Of a stretch of DNA of 64,000 nt, positions 52,056 to 61,519 are shown one piece after another; the first letter of the stretch is position 1, and each line of letters begins with the position of its first letter. The DNA lies in the NCBI GenBank assembly GCA_900143635.1, contig FREY01000001.1, positions 527,324-591,323 on the forward strand, in the 5' to 3' direction. The stretch is from Rhodobacteraceae bacterium Alg231-04. Its GTDB lineage: Bacteria; Pseudomonadota; Alphaproteobacteria; Rhodobacterales; Rhodobacteraceae. The notes under the pieces were generated by a model that saw nothing but the letters and a program-made list of their open reading frames with translations, searched no databases and had not been told where the DNA came from. A program made the translations under genes and the position numbers.

Positions 52056-52625
52056 ATGGCGAACGTTTATTATCTAATTCCCTTCGACATGACTGCACTG
52101 AATTTCAATGAACAGGTGTCTGGGGCCTATCAGTTCAACTTTTACGACGACTGGAATGACCTGATGTGGAACACGGCCCATGTGGACCGGTTTGAAACAC
52201 TCTATGGCCATGACGGTATGTATTACGCAGCCGAGTTTGCCGGGCCGGAGCTGACCATCGAGGACAATCAAATGGTAGGCGGCACAATCACTGGCTACAT
52301 GCGACTGGACTGGGACTGGAGCGATTGGCAGTTCAGCTGGGGATTTGAGGAGATGACTATCTCTGCCGCAGCCCTGCAGGCGGTGATCAATACAGAAGAC
52401 ACCGCAGACGATCTCGCCCTGTTCATCGGCCAGCTGCAGGGCGATGATGATTTCCGCCTAAGCGGAGGCGGCGACGTTGCCTTTGGCCACCGGGGCAATG
52501 ACGCCATGGCCTTTGCCTCTGTCTCCGACGGCGACACGGTCTTTGACTTCGGCGGTGGCAACACTCTGACGCTGGACGGGGTCACCGACTTCGCGGCCAT
52601 CGAGGCGGCCATCGGCCTGTTCTGA
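52056..52625 (+). CDS. Acidic RTX-like secreted protein, hypothetical
   Basis: A 189-residue very acidic protein with no signal peptide. N-terminal half: MANVYYLIPFDMTALNFNEQ and aromatic-rich stretches. C-terminal part: LSGGGDVAFGHRGNDAMAF, one degenerate RTX nonapeptide-like element (GGxGxD-type), then TVFDFGGGNTLTLDGVTDFA and a closing EAAIGLF. This tail is a known feature of type I secretion substrates of marine alphaproteobacteria. No HlyB/HlyD genes are nearby. GGAGAAACC at the start. A clear terminator follows. Confidence 0.65.
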   Translation: MANVYYLIPFDMTALNFNEQVSGAYQFNFYDDWNDLMWNTAHVDRFETLYGHDGMYYAAEFAGPELTIEDNQMVGGTITGYMRLDWDWSDWQFSWGFEEMTISAAALQAVINTEDTADDLALFIGQLQGDDDFRLSGGGDVAFGHRGNDAMAFASVSDGDTVFDFGGGNTLTLDGVTDFAAIEAAIGLF

Positions 52626-52632
52626 ACACCTG

Positions 52633-52662
52633 AAAAGCGGCCACCCGAGGTGGCTGCTTTTT
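52633..52662 (+). terminator. Rho-independent terminator of the RTX-like gene
   Basis: AAAAGCGGCCACC-CGA-GGTGGCTGCTTTT forms a long stem with one mismatch, followed by T. It begins 8 bp after the stop codon. Confidence 0.85.
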
Positions 52663-52763
52663 CCACATCCAGTACCCCCAGTGATCCGTATTTGGCCAAC
52701 GATATGACCAATGCCGACGACGGAGAAATCGCAAATAGAAGCTGCTGAATGAGAAGCCGCTCT

Positions 52764-53651
52764 CTATTCCGCCATCGACCGGGGGAGTTGGCCCTCGCGC
52801 CGTAGCCAGGCCACAAAAGCCTTGGCCGCCGGACGCTGCACGCCGGGGTGTGTAACGATATGGTAGCCGTGCCCGCCATCGCTGGTAAACAGTTCAACCA
52901 TCCGCCCGGACTTCAGATCCGCCGCGGTGAAAGGGCGGACAGTAACAGCCACACCCTGCCCTTCGCGCACGGCATCCAACAGCAGATCCCCCGGCAGGGT
53001 AATGCGGGTGCGAACGGCACCTTCCACACCCTGCTCGCGAAACCATTTCGCCGCCTCTGTGGTTCCCAAGTCCTGCAACCAGGGCAGATCCAGCAGATCC
53101 TCAGGGCAGGTTACCTCTCTGCCGTCCAGCAAACCCGGCGCGGCCACCACCGACAATGGCGCAGCCATTAACGGCTCCGCCTCCAACCCCGGCCACGCCC
53201 CCAGACCAAAGCGGATCGCAACATCCATACCTCCGGGGGCCGGGTCAGCCAGATCACTGCGTGGGTCCAGCACCAGATCAATCTCGGGATGGGCTTCGCG
53301 GAAGCTTGCCAGACGCGGCATCAGCCAATGCACCGCGAAAGTTGGGGTCAGCGTCACCTGCAGCGGCCGCGCGGCGCTGTCCCGGCTCAAGGCCTCTACA
53401 GCTGCGCCGATCGCCCCGAAGCCCAGAGCCAAAGCACGGGCGAGCTGCTGCCCTTGTGGTGTCAGGACCAGCGCCCGCCCGCTGCGATCCAGAAGCACCG
53501 CATCCAAGTGTCGCTCCAGCGTGCGCAATTGCTGGCTGATCGCAGCATGGCTGACATTAAGCGCCTGTCCCGCCGCAACCACATTTCCGGCTTCGGCGAA
53601 TGCTGAAAAGGCCCGGAGCGCTGCGAGCGGCGGCATACGAAGCCAGTCCAT
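52764..53651 (-). CDS. LysR-type regulator, GcvA-like
   Basis: A 295-residue LysR protein. The N-terminal winged helix has LAALRAFSAFAEAGNVVAAG and LNVSHAAISQQLRTLERHLD; the C-terminal effector domain runs from about 90. The AISQQLRTLE-type recognition helix and PPL-start are features of the GcvA/AmpR branch. ATG 53651 gives the expected MDWLRMPPLAALRAF start. Divergent from the 46-residue ORF across 100 bp, suggesting it controls that gene. The C-terminus is at 52764. Confidence 0.9.
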   Translation of the reverse strand: MDWLRMPPLAALRAFSAFAEAGNVVAAGQALNVSHAAISQQLRTLERHLDAVLLDRSGRALVLTPQGQQLARALALGFGAIGAAVEALSRDSAARPLQVTLTPTFAVHWLMPRLASFREAHPEIDLVLDPRSDLADPAPGGMDVAIRFGLGAWPGLEAEPLMAAPLSVVAAPGLLDGREVTCPEDLLDLPWLQDLGTTEAAKWFREQGVEGAVRTRITLPGDLLLDAVREGQGVAVTVRPFTAADLKSGRMVELFTSDGGHGYHIVTHPGVQRPAAKAFVAWLRREGQLPRSMAE

Positions 53652-53751
53652 ATGTAACTCCTGATTACAGAAACGAAATCCAATTGAGTCGCATATAATC
53701 ATCTCTCCCGGCAAGGTCGCAAGCAGAGCATCCGAAACAGGAGGACCAATC

Positions 53752-53892
53752 ATGCTGACAATCTTTGCCCATTCCATGCTGACTGCAACACGTCAGGATT
53801 GCACGCAGTTGCACGACCTGCCCAATCGGACCGCAAACGGAAAACGCCGCTGGCTGCGTCGCAAGCGCTGCGTTGATCTGAACAAACTGTGA
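53752..53892 (+). CDS. Small 46-residue ORF divergent from LysR
   Basis: A 46-codon ORF, too short for routine callers, starting at ATG 53752 behind AGGAGGACCAATC, a near-perfect Shine-Dalgarno. It reads MLTIFAHSMLTATRQDCTQL, then HDLPNRTANGKRRWLRRKRC and a VDLNKL end. The C-terminal half is strongly basic (Arg/Lys-rich). No family recognised. A large hairpin follows the stop. Divergent LysR arrangement suggests a regulated small protein. Confidence 0.55.
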   Translation: MLTIFAHSMLTATRQDCTQLHDLPNRTANGKRRWLRRKRCVDLNKL

Positions 53893-53905
53893 GGGAATAA
53901 AAAAC

Positions 53906-53953
53906 GCCGGTGTCCCAGGAAACGCGCGAACAGAACGGGACACCGGCATCTTT
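53906..53953 (+). terminator. Long hairpin after the 46-residue ORF
   Basis: GCCGGTGTCCC (53906-53916) and GGGACACCGGC (53937-53947) form a perfect 11-bp stem with a 20-base loop. Only a weak TCTTT follows, so it may be a terminator or an RNA stabiliser. Confidence 0.5.
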
Positions 53954-54132
53954 GCCTGAACGCGTTGCAAGCAACGTGTCAGGTTTCTCGGAGGAGCATC
54001 CGGTTGGCCAGGGGGACCAAAATCCGTTGCGCTCCGTTACAGCCTTTGAACCATACTCGGCACATAAGTTATTTGATGAAGATCAAACTCCGGGCTCTAT
54101 TTTATGGTCAGAACGTTTTTTCCGGAGGCGGA

Positions 54133-54798
54133 ATGCCCAGCAATGAGGACAGCCGAAAGACCCTGAACGCTGCTGAAATCGGCGCGGTCGCACACCTGTA
54201 CAGGGGCGAGGTCTACCGAAGCGTGATCTGGCGAACCCGGCTCGACATTACGACAAACTGGGCTGTTGTCACGCTGGGCGTGGCCCTGTCGATCTCCTTC
54301 TCCTCTCCCGAGGCGTCGCCCCTGCCTTTGATCCTGGTCGGTATCCTCATCATCTTCTTCCTGATGCTGGAGGCGCGCCGTTATCGGTTTTATAACGTCT
54401 TTCGTGCCCGCGCCCGTTGGCTGGAGAAGCATTTTTACGCTCCGATGCTGCATGACGGCGATCTGCATTTGGAAGAAAACTGGCAGCAGGTTCTGGCCGA
54501 TGACTATGCCCACCCGCAATACCACATCGGTCTTCTGGCCTCGATCGGGCGGCGGATCAAACGCAACTACCTTTGGATTTTGCTGATCCAGTCGCTGGCC
54601 TATGCCGGTAAGATCGCCGTCCACCCCACCCCTATTCAATCCGTGGACGAGGCTTTGGCGCGAACATCCATTGGACCCCTGCCCGGCTGGGCGGTCATTG
54701 GGGGCGGTCTGTTCTATATACTCAGCTGGAGCTGCATCGCCCTTTGGAGCTCGCATTATGACAAGAAGGGACTTGGCATTTCCGCACCGACTCAATGA
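54133..54798 (+). CDS. DUF2270 family membrane protein
   Basis: A 221-residue protein of family DUF2270. The start at ATG 54133 (MPSNEDSRKTLNAAEIGAVA) has a GGAGGCGGA ribosome site. Conserved AHLYRGEVYRSVIWRTRLDI, TTNWAVVTLGVALSISF, PLPLILVGILIIFFLMLEAR and LEKHFYAPML. Four transmembrane helices predicted (about 37-55, 61-80, 140-157, 190-210). Function unknown. Converges on the methyltransferase gene 27 bp away. Confidence 0.85.
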   Translation: MPSNEDSRKTLNAAEIGAVAHLYRGEVYRSVIWRTRLDITTNWAVVTLGVALSISFSSPEASPLPLILVGILIIFFLMLEARRYRFYNVFRARARWLEKHFYAPMLHDGDLHLEENWQQVLADDYAHPQYHIGLLASIGRRIKRNYLWILLIQSLAYAGKIAVHPTPIQSVDEALARTSIGPLPGWAVIGGGLFYILSWSCIALWSSHYDKKGLGISAPTQ

Positions 54799-54825
54799 TG
54801 CTGCCAGCCAGCCCCTTCCTGCAGA

Positions 54826-55644
54826 TCAGATCCCGTTATTGCAGGCCAGCAAAGTAAAACTCATTGGCAGCTGCGGTTCCCGGTTTTCATAGATGCTGTA
54901 GCTCTCTTCCCGGTTGGAATGTGCGTGTTCTTCGAAGCGGGTGATCGCCAGACCCGCGCCAATCAGGCCTGTGATGATCTCACTCATGCTATGGATGTAC
55001 CAATAAGACGTCGGCGCCGCTTGTTTGGCGCCGTCGTCATAGGTGATCGCATGATCCACGGCAAAGGGCTCCTGCCTGAAATAGGAATCAGTGGGCACAA
55101 AGGGGCTGTCCGATTCCGGGTCGAACATTTCCAGAACTGGGTGGGTCTCGTAGATCACCAACTGGCCGCCGGGGCGTAAAAGCCCGGCGACCACATGAAA
55201 GAACCGCGCCAGATCCGGCATCCAGTTCAAGACCCCAATGGTAATCACCGCAAAGTCAAAGCCACGGCGTATATCGTCAGGAAGCGCAAAAATATCGGCA
55301 CATAGAAAACTGCAATCAGAACCTGATATCTCTGTAAGAACCTCTGCTTGCTTGATAAATTCAGCAGACTGATCGATACCAAGGCATTTTCGCGCCCCAA
55401 AGGCCGACAGAGACAGGGTTTCGCGCCCGTTGTTGCAGCCGATCTGCACGCCGGATTTGTCTTGCAGGTCAAGCTGGTCCAGCGTTTGCGTCATCGTTGC
55501 ATCAAATGTCGAGTACCCAGGTTCGGCGAACCCTTTTGTCAGCTCCTGCCAATAGCTGCTTTCGCGGTGCAGCCGAGCCGATTGATCCCAGGCGCGCCGG
55601 TTTGCCGCAACAGCATCCTCCGGGGAAATACCCTCAATGGTCAT
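54826..55644 (-). CDS. Class I SAM-dependent methyltransferase
   Basis: A 272-residue small-molecule methyltransferase. SAM motif I region: LDLQDKSGVQIGCNNGRETL (GxNxG variant), motif II GIDQSAEFIKQAEVL, and FDFAVITIGVLNWMPDLARF, then LRPGGQLVIYETHPVLEMF. Start at ATG 55644 with GAGGTG six bases upstream. Its base composition is slightly lower in GC than neighbours. Substrate unknown. Confidence 0.85.
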   Translation of the reverse strand: MTIEGISPEDAVAANRRAWDQSARLHRESSYWQELTKGFAEPGYSTFDATMTQTLDQLDLQDKSGVQIGCNNGRETLSLSAFGARKCLGIDQSAEFIKQAEVLTEISGSDCSFLCADIFALPDDIRRGFDFAVITIGVLNWMPDLARFFHVVAGLLRPGGQLVIYETHPVLEMFDPESDSPFVPTDSYFRQEPFAVDHAITYDDGAKQAAPTSYWYIHSMSEIITGLIGAGLAITRFEEHAHSNREESYSIYENREPQLPMSFTLLACNNGI

Positions 55645-55732
55645 GATAAACACCTCAAAAAATTATTTGATCAAATTTCACACATTGGCGAGGTCAGTCA
55701 AGAGCTCATCTACCTAAGGGAGAGGCGCAGAC

Positions 55733-55755
55733 AAAGGGACCGCCGTAGCGGTCCC
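55733..55755 (-). terminator. Possible terminator of the DUF3604 gene
   Basis: GGGACCGC (55736-55743) pairs with GCGGTCCC (55748-55755) around a 4-base loop. On the minus strand it is followed by TTTGTC, a weak T-run. Confidence 0.55.
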
Positions 55756-55779
55756 AAAATTGCAAGCCAGTTCTCTGGG

Positions 55780-57708
55780 TCAGCTTGGCGTGTACCAGAT
55801 CGGCGAAGTATAGGCCCGCTCTTGCTGGAAGGGGTCGTGGTTCTTCGGCAGGTCCACACCAAAGATCACATGATCATAGGTGGTCCAGCGCGGCGTCGGG
55901 ATCTCGATCACCCGCACGTAGTAAAATGCGCTTTGGGCAGCGTCGAATTCCGGATCCTGCCAGAAGGTCTGGAACAAAGGATCACCGATCGAGTTATCAT
56001 AGGTCGCCGTTTCCACATCCACCGTGTTGCCAACCGGTGGCAGCTTGCCGTCGGCGCCGGGGGTGCGGTCATCCGACCAGGCGATGTCAAAGACCTTTTC
56101 ATGCGAGGTGCCATCGCTGTCGACCCAGCCCTTGATCACCTGAACACGGTCCAGATTGGCCCCATCGGGATCGCGCAGGGCGCGGACAAGGAGACCGGGC
56201 ACCTCCCCTTCAGGCGCCCCGATAATGTCGCCGCCCATCGGCACGCCCTGCTCATAGCCGTGCCGCGCGAAATCCGACCGGTCCAGATCGCTTTCCTGGA
56301 AACCAAAACCCCCAAACACACGCACCCGGATCCGGGTTCCGGTTGTGGCAAAGGTTTCACGGCGTTTCAGCGCGTTCCAGATCGCTTCGCGGGTGTTTTC
56401 CTTGGCCCAGACAGCTGCGATGCCAGACACCAGACCGTCGGCCGAGATGATATCATCGGCAGGATCATCCGGCGTGTAGCGGCCGATCATGATCTCCTCG
56501 AAACGGATCGGAGCGGCGCTGGGTTCCAGAAGGGAAACCTTGCCGAAATAGTTGTCCTCCTGTGCCGTCGAAAGCGCGGTATGGGAATCGGTTGAACCGA
56601 CGACACCAAACTTGAACGGGTTCACCCCCAGCTCTGCCTCGTAAGCCATGCCGCGTTTCCAGGCTTCGCGGGCATATTCGCGCGGCAGCATTTCAGGGGT
56701 TTTCTGACCGGGGCCAAAGCTGCCCTTGTCCCAGGTGCCGTAGTCGGCGAATTCATCATCCGGTGACAGGGCCGGATGGGTCTCGCTGTCGCCCTTGATC
56801 TGGGTGATTTCATAGATCGGTTCGTATTTCATCCGGGCCTCGGCATATTCCCGTGTCATGGCGCCGCCGGAATAGGTGACATCGTCAAACATCAGACCGT
56901 TTGACAGATTGCCATTGTGCGGAATCGACAAAAGCGAACCGCCAGTCTTTTCCTCATAGGCGGCCATCCAGGCCCAGAGATCCTCGACGTCTTCGGAATC
57001 AAAGGCACTGAAGGGGATCACCTGATCGGCCTCAGCCTTGCTGTCGCGGAAAATCACATTGCGGTGCAAGTTGTTGCCGTTGCTGGCCGAGGACCATTCA
57101 AAGCCGATCATCGCGGTGAAAGAACCGGGCACGTTGTGCTGTTCGGCCGCTTCGGTGATGCGTGGCCACATCATTTCCGGGAAGCCGGTGCCCTCCAGCG
57201 GGTCGGTCACCGGGTTCAGCGCGTCTGCCATCCATGTGTCGTAAGACTGGATACGCGCCTGAATGGTGCGCGGCTCATAGATCTTGGCGATCTTGGCACC
57301 CCACGCATTGGCCAGCAGGGTCGGGTTGTTTTCCTCCAGCGCGATCGGCAGGCCAAGGTTCTCTGCGTGGTCCGTGACCACCAGCCAGTCCAGCGGTCGT
57401 TGAAGGCGCGCAGGCACCCCGAAGGAAGAGGTCACCATCTCGCCCTTGGCAAACCGATAGGCATCGTCCGGCCCCAGCGTTGCACCTGTCAGCCCCGCAT
57501 CCGCAGAAAACGCCGTGTGCAGATGAGTGTCACCAAACAGAACCTGATCGGGGAAATCATGTGCGATATAGGGCGAATACTCGACCCCTTCAGCGGCATT
57601 CGGGTCCAACCCTTCCAGTTCTTGCGCTGCGACTGCCCCGGCAATGCCGCCAAGGCAGCAAGCGAGCGGCAGCGCGGTCATCGTCGAATATCGGGGGGAC
57701 TTGAGCAT
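55780..57708 (-). CDS. DUF3604 family protein (PHP-like, exported)
   Basis: A 642-residue exported protein. The signal peptide is MLKSPRYSTMTALPLACCLG, cleaved near VAA-QE. The mature protein starts with FGDTHLHTAFSADAGL, the metal-binding HxH of the PHP-like DUF3604 family; other hallmarks are DWLVVTDHAENLGL, HRNVIFRD and GVVGSTDSHTALSTAQEDNY, ending DPFQQERAYTSPIWYTPS. The family is poorly characterised; a metal-dependent phosphoesterase-like role is plausible. ATG 57708 has GGAGAG upstream. Confidence 0.88.
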   Translation of the reverse strand: MLKSPRYSTMTALPLACCLGGIAGAVAAQELEGLDPNAAEGVEYSPYIAHDFPDQVLFGDTHLHTAFSADAGLTGATLGPDDAYRFAKGEMVTSSFGVPARLQRPLDWLVVTDHAENLGLPIALEENNPTLLANAWGAKIAKIYEPRTIQARIQSYDTWMADALNPVTDPLEGTGFPEMMWPRITEAAEQHNVPGSFTAMIGFEWSSASNGNNLHRNVIFRDSKAEADQVIPFSAFDSEDVEDLWAWMAAYEEKTGGSLLSIPHNGNLSNGLMFDDVTYSGGAMTREYAEARMKYEPIYEITQIKGDSETHPALSPDDEFADYGTWDKGSFGPGQKTPEMLPREYAREAWKRGMAYEAELGVNPFKFGVVGSTDSHTALSTAQEDNYFGKVSLLEPSAAPIRFEEIMIGRYTPDDPADDIISADGLVSGIAAVWAKENTREAIWNALKRRETFATTGTRIRVRVFGGFGFQESDLDRSDFARHGYEQGVPMGGDIIGAPEGEVPGLLVRALRDPDGANLDRVQVIKGWVDSDGTSHEKVFDIAWSDDRTPGADGKLPPVGNTVDVETATYDNSIGDPLFQTFWQDPEFDAAQSAFYYVRVIEIPTPRWTTYDHVIFGVDLPKNHDPFQQERAYTSPIWYTPS

Positions 57709-57850
57709 GGAACTCTCCACATCAGGTACAAAAACACCCTGAAAGCCGGGAAACAAATGGCAGTCTCTTGGCTATGACCATCGGCGCCGTTCAGCCAACC
57801 CCCTTAGGTTAGCGTAAATTCATAGGCGGGACAGTCATAACCACCTTTCA

Positions 57851-57883
57851 AAAAGAACAGGGGCCGCCAAATGGCAGCCCCTG
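57851..57883 (-). terminator. Terminator of ccoNOQP
   Basis: CAGGGGCCGCC (57858-57868) and GGCAGCCCCTG (57873-57883) form a stem with one mismatch and loop AAAT; on the minus strand it is followed by TTCTTTTT. It lies 27 bp after the ccoP stop. Confidence 0.8.
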
Positions 57884-57909
57884 CAATCTCTGGCTTGTGG
57901 CCAGATGAT

Positions 57910-58779
57910 TTATTCGCCGCCACCCAGCTGGTGGACATAGGCCGAAACAGCGCGGATCTGCGCTTCGCTCAGGCGTGTATTCCACGCGGGCATCACGCCA
58001 TAGCGGGAGTTGCTTACGGTATCGGTCAAGGTCGCGTAGTCGCCACCATAAAGCCAGATCGCATCCGCCAGGTTCGGGGCACCTTGGTAGATGTCACCGG
58101 TGCCGTCTTCGGCATGGCAGGAGGAACAGTTGTCTTCAAAAACAACCGCACCGGCCGCAACCTTGGAGGCATCCTGTGCTTCGCCGGACAGGGACATCAC
58201 GAAGTTGACCACTTCGTCGATCTCACTGTCTTCCAGCATCTCGTCACGACCAAAGGCAGGCATCTCGGAGTAGCGCGCTTCGTCGCTGTCCTCGTTGCGG
58301 ATACCGTGGCTGACGGTGATATGGATGTCTTCCATGGAGCCGCCCCAGAGCCAGTCATCGTCCAGCAGGTTGGGATAGCCCTTGGCGCCGGCCGCACCGG
58401 AGCCATGACACTGTGCACACCAGGTCTTGAAGACCGCAGAACCGGAAGACACCGCATAGGGCCCCAGCTCAGCATCGCCGGCAATACCGTCCAGCTCAGC
58501 CGCTTCCAGCTTGGCATTCATCGGCGCGTTGGCCTCATCCACGGCGGCGATTTCCGCCGCCACGTTGCCCCGTGTCGACCAGCCCAGCAGGCCGGTGGTG
58601 GCGCCGTTGATCATCGGCCACGCGGGATAGGCGATGACATAGCCGATGCCCCAGATGATGCAGATATAGAAGGTCCACAGCCACCAGCGCGGCATCGGGT
58701 TGTCGAACTCTTCGATCCCGTCCCAGACATGGCCTGTGGTGTTCGGATCGCCTTCGTATTTTTTCGACGGTTTGGTCAT
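57910..58779 (-). CDS. ccoP: cbb3-type cytochrome oxidase subunit III, diheme
   Basis: A 289-residue membrane-anchored diheme cytochrome c. One N-terminal helix ([20 protein letters not shown]) and two CxxCH sites: [12 protein letters not shown] and [13 protein letters not shown], each with a distal Met-containing region (MPAFG and MPAW). Passes electrons to CcoN. Starts by ATGA overlap with ccoQ. Confidence 0.96.
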   Translation of the reverse strand: MTKPSKKYEGDPNTTGHVWDGIEEFDNPMPRWWLWTFYICIIWGIGYVIAYPAWPMINGATTGLLGWSTRGNVAAEIAAVDEANAPMNAKLEAAELDGIAGDAELGPYAVSSGSAVFKTWCAQCHGSGAAGAKGYPNLLDDDWLWGGSMEDIHITVSHGIRNEDSDEARYSEMPAFGRDEMLEDSEIDEVVNFVMSLSGEAQDASKVAAGAVVFEDNCSSCHAEDGTGDIYQGAPNLADAIWLYGGDYATLTDTVSNSRYGVMPAWNTRLSEAQIRAVSAYVHQLGGGE

Positions 58780-58961
58780 GTCCTCGCCTCCTCGGATTGG
58801 GCGGGTTTGTCATCATGCCGGAACGGAATGTTGGCCGTGTCCTGGTACATCTTGGTGGATCCTGGGCGGAACGCCCAGAACACCACGCCCAAGAAGACGA
58901 CGAACAGGAACAGCAGCATCCAGCTGTCGGCGAACTCTCTCAGAAGGGTATAGATTTCCAT
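58776..58961 (-). CDS. ccoQ: cbb3-type oxidase subunit CcoQ (FixQ)
   Basis: A 61-residue protein with one helix ([20 protein letters not shown]) followed by [17 protein letters not shown], the usual CcoQ pattern. The start [15 protein letters not shown] at ATG 58961 is preferred over an upstream frame. CcoQ protects or tunes the oxidase. It lies between ccoO and ccoP with overlaps. Confidence 0.94.
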   Translation of the reverse strand: MEIYTLLREFADSWMLLFLFVVFLGVVFWAFRPGSTKMYQDTANIPFRHDDKPAQSEEART

Positions 58962-58971
58962 CAGTCCCTCC

Positions 58972-59700
58972 TCAGCGGCTCGCGTCAGGCGTGAAGGTCT
59001 CAAAGTCGACCAGCGTACCCAGCATCTGCAAATAGGCCACCATGGCGTCCATTTCAGTCACCTGCGGCTTACCATCGAAATTGCGCACCGTGATGTCCTC
59101 ACCGTAGCGCTCCAGAAGACCATCATAGTCACTGTCAGGATCAGCCTGGGCGCGGAAGTCGGCCTGTGCATTTGCGATCATCTCGTCGGTGTAAGGCACA
59201 CCAACAATCGCATTCGCTGCCATCAGATCGCCCATGTATTTGCCGTCGATGACCTTGTTTTCAAGGAAGCCATATTTCGGCATCACCGATTCCGGCACCA
59301 CGGCCTGCGGGTCACGCAGGTGATCCACATGCCACTCGTCCGAGTAACGGCCGCCAACGCGGGCCAGATCCGGCCCGGTCCGCTTGGAGCCCCACTGGAA
59401 CGGGTGGTCATATTTGGACTCCGCCGCCAGCGAGTAGTGGCCGTAACGTTCGACCTCATCGCGCATCGGGCGGATCATCTGGCTGTGACAGACGTAGCAA
59501 CCTTCACGGATGTAGATCTCGCGTCCGGCCATTTCCAGCGGGGTGTAAGGGCGCATGCCCTCTACATCCTCGATGGTATTTTCCAGCCAGAACAGCGGTG
59601 CGATCTGCACCAGCCCGCCGATGGTGACAACCAGGAAGCTGCACACCAGAAGAAGGGTCGCGTTGGTCTCGAGGATCTTATGCTTGTCGAGAATTGCCAT
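58972..59700 (-). CDS. ccoO: cbb3-type oxidase subunit II, monoheme
   Basis: A 242-residue membrane-anchored cytochrome c subunit. N-terminal helix ([20 protein letters not shown]), heme site [20 protein letters not shown] (CxxCH), axial Met in [10 protein letters not shown], and [20 protein letters not shown]. Part of the ccoNOQP operon, 14 bp after ccoN. Confidence 0.96.
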   Translation of the reverse strand: MAILDKHKILETNATLLLVCSFLVVTIGGLVQIAPLFWLENTIEDVEGMRPYTPLEMAGREIYIREGCYVCHSQMIRPMRDEVERYGHYSLAAESKYDHPFQWGSKRTGPDLARVGGRYSDEWHVDHLRDPQAVVPESVMPKYGFLENKVIDGKYMGDLMAANAIVGVPYTDEMIANAQADFRAQADPDSDYDGLLERYGEDITVRNFDGKPQVTEMDAMVAYLQMLGTLVDFETFTPDASR

Positions 59701-59714
59701 GCTTTCGGCCCTCC

Positions 59715-61322
59715 TTATTCAGCGGGGACGGTAACGGACAGGCTGGCCTCTTTGGCCGGCGCACGCCGTACTGTCATCCACAGGTTGTAGCACATGATGA
59801 GGGCACCAGAGAGGAACATGACCCCGCCAAGACCGCGCACAATGTTCATTGGTTTCTTCGCAGCCACAGTGTCGGCAAAGGAGTTCACCAGGAAGCCATT
59901 GGCATCAACTTCACGCCACATCAGGCCTTCCATGATACCGGTCACCCACATGGACGCCGCGTAGAGCACGATGCCGATGGTGGCGAGCCAGAAGTGATAA
60001 TCCACCAGACGCAGCGAATAGAGACGCTCACGTTTCCACAGAACCGGGGTCAGATAGTAGAGCGCACCAAAGGTGATCATACCGTTCCAACCAAGCGCAC
60101 CGGAGTGCACGTGACCAATGGTCCAGTCGGTGTAATGCGACAGCGAGTTCACGGCGCGGATCGACATCATCGGACCCTCAAAGGTGGACATGCCGTAGAA
60201 ACCAACCGAGATCACCATCATCCGGATCACCGGGTCGGTGCGCAGCTTGTCCCAGGCACCAGACAGGGTCATCAGACCGTTGATCATGCCACCCCAGCTG
60301 GGCATCCACAGGATCACCGAGAACACCATACCAAGGGTCGAGGCCCAATCCGGCAGCGCGGTGTAATGCAGGTGGTGCGGACCCGCCCAGATATACAGGA
60401 AGATCAGCGCCCAGAAGTGGATGATCGACAGCTTGTACGAGAAGACCGGACGTTCGGCCTGTTTCGGAATAAAATAGTACATCATGCCGAGGAAACCCGC
60501 GGTCAGGAAGAAGCCCACAGCGTTGTGGCCGTACCACCATTGCACCATGGCATCCTGAACACCGGCCCAGACGATGACCGATTTGGAACCCCAGATCGAA
60601 ACCGGGATGGTCAGGTTGTTGACCACATGCAGCATCGCCACGGTGACGATGAAGGCAAGGAAGAACCAGTTTGCCACATAAATGTGCGGTTCTTTGCGCT
60701 TGATCACAGTTCCCAGGAACACAGCAAGGTAAGCAACCCAGACAACAGTCAGCCAGAGGTCAATATACCATTCGGGTTCCGCATATTCTTTCGACTGGCT
60801 GCCGCCCAGAAGATAACCGGTTGCCGCCAGAACGATGAACAGCTGGTAACCCCAGAACACGAACCACGCCAGATTACCGCCCCAGAGCCGCGCGGCCGAG
60901 GTGCGTTGCACGATGTAGAAGGAGGTTGCGATCAACGCGTTGCCGCCAAAGGCAAAGATCACCGCAGAAGTATGCAGCGGCCGCAGACGGCCAAAGTTGG
61001 CATAGCCCTGCGCCCATTCAAAGTTCAGCACCGGAAAGGCGAGCTGAAAAGCGATGATGACGCCAACGAGAAACCCGACAACGCCCCAGAAGGCGGTGGC
61101 GACCACGCCGAAGCGCACGACACTGTCGAAGTATTCGTTTTGCGGAGCCGGGTTGAGAACCGGCTCATCAGTATTTCGGAGAGTATGGATAAATAGCCCG
61201 GCGCTGATCACCATGATGATAATCGCATGCACCATATAAGCTATATCCCGCGCATAATTGGCGGCGATCATCGAGAAGAGGATCACCAAGCCAAGCGCGA
61301 TCAGCTTGAGGTAATTAGACAT
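59715..61322 (-). CDS. ccoN: cbb3-type cytochrome oxidase catalytic subunit I
   Basis: A 535-residue heme-copper oxidase subunit with about twelve helices. Visible heme/Cu regions: [20 protein letters not shown] (heme b ligand), [16 protein letters not shown] (CuB), [18 protein letters not shown] (CuB His pair) and [16 protein letters not shown] (heme b and b3 ligands). CcoN performs O2 reduction with proton pumping under microaerobic conditions. An FNR-like site is 92 bp upstream. Confidence 0.97.
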   Translation of the reverse strand: MSNYLKLIALGLVILFSMIAANYARDIAYMVHAIIIMVISAGLFIHTLRNTDEPVLNPAPQNEYFDSVVRFGVVATAFWGVVGFLVGVIIAFQLAFPVLNFEWAQGYANFGRLRPLHTSAVIFAFGGNALIATSFYIVQRTSAARLWGGNLAWFVFWGYQLFIVLAATGYLLGGSQSKEYAEPEWYIDLWLTVVWVAYLAVFLGTVIKRKEPHIYVANWFFLAFIVTVAMLHVVNNLTIPVSIWGSKSVIVWAGVQDAMVQWWYGHNAVGFFLTAGFLGMMYYFIPKQAERPVFSYKLSIIHFWALIFLYIWAGPHHLHYTALPDWASTLGMVFSVILWMPSWGGMINGLMTLSGAWDKLRTDPVIRMMVISVGFYGMSTFEGPMMSIRAVNSLSHYTDWTIGHVHSGALGWNGMITFGALYYLTPVLWKRERLYSLRLVDYHFWLATIGIVLYAASMWVTGIMEGLMWREVDANGFLVNSFADTVAAKKPMNIVRGLGGVMFLSGALIMCYNLWMTVRRAPAKEASLSVTVPAE

Positions 61323-61414
61323 TATTGCGTCCCTTTGCCTTGTCCCACGCGATTCTTCCGCCGCGTGGACGTGTTAGACTGAGCGCTTGATGCAATTTCA
61401 GCTCATCTATTGCT

Positions 61415-61428
61415 TTGATCTGCATCAA
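61415..61428. promoter_or_regulatory. FNR/FnrL-type site between ccoN and usp
   Basis: TTGATCTGCATCAA has perfect half-sites (TTGAT and ATCAA). It lies 93 bp upstream of ccoN and 92 bp upstream of usp, so it can serve both divergent genes. Confidence 0.85.
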
Positions 61429-61519
61429 GACACCGAACCCGGAAATATGAGAGGCCTAAGCCCAGATCGCATGTAGTGTGACAAAGCGCTCTGTCACGCA
61501 TTCGCAACACGAGGATGTC

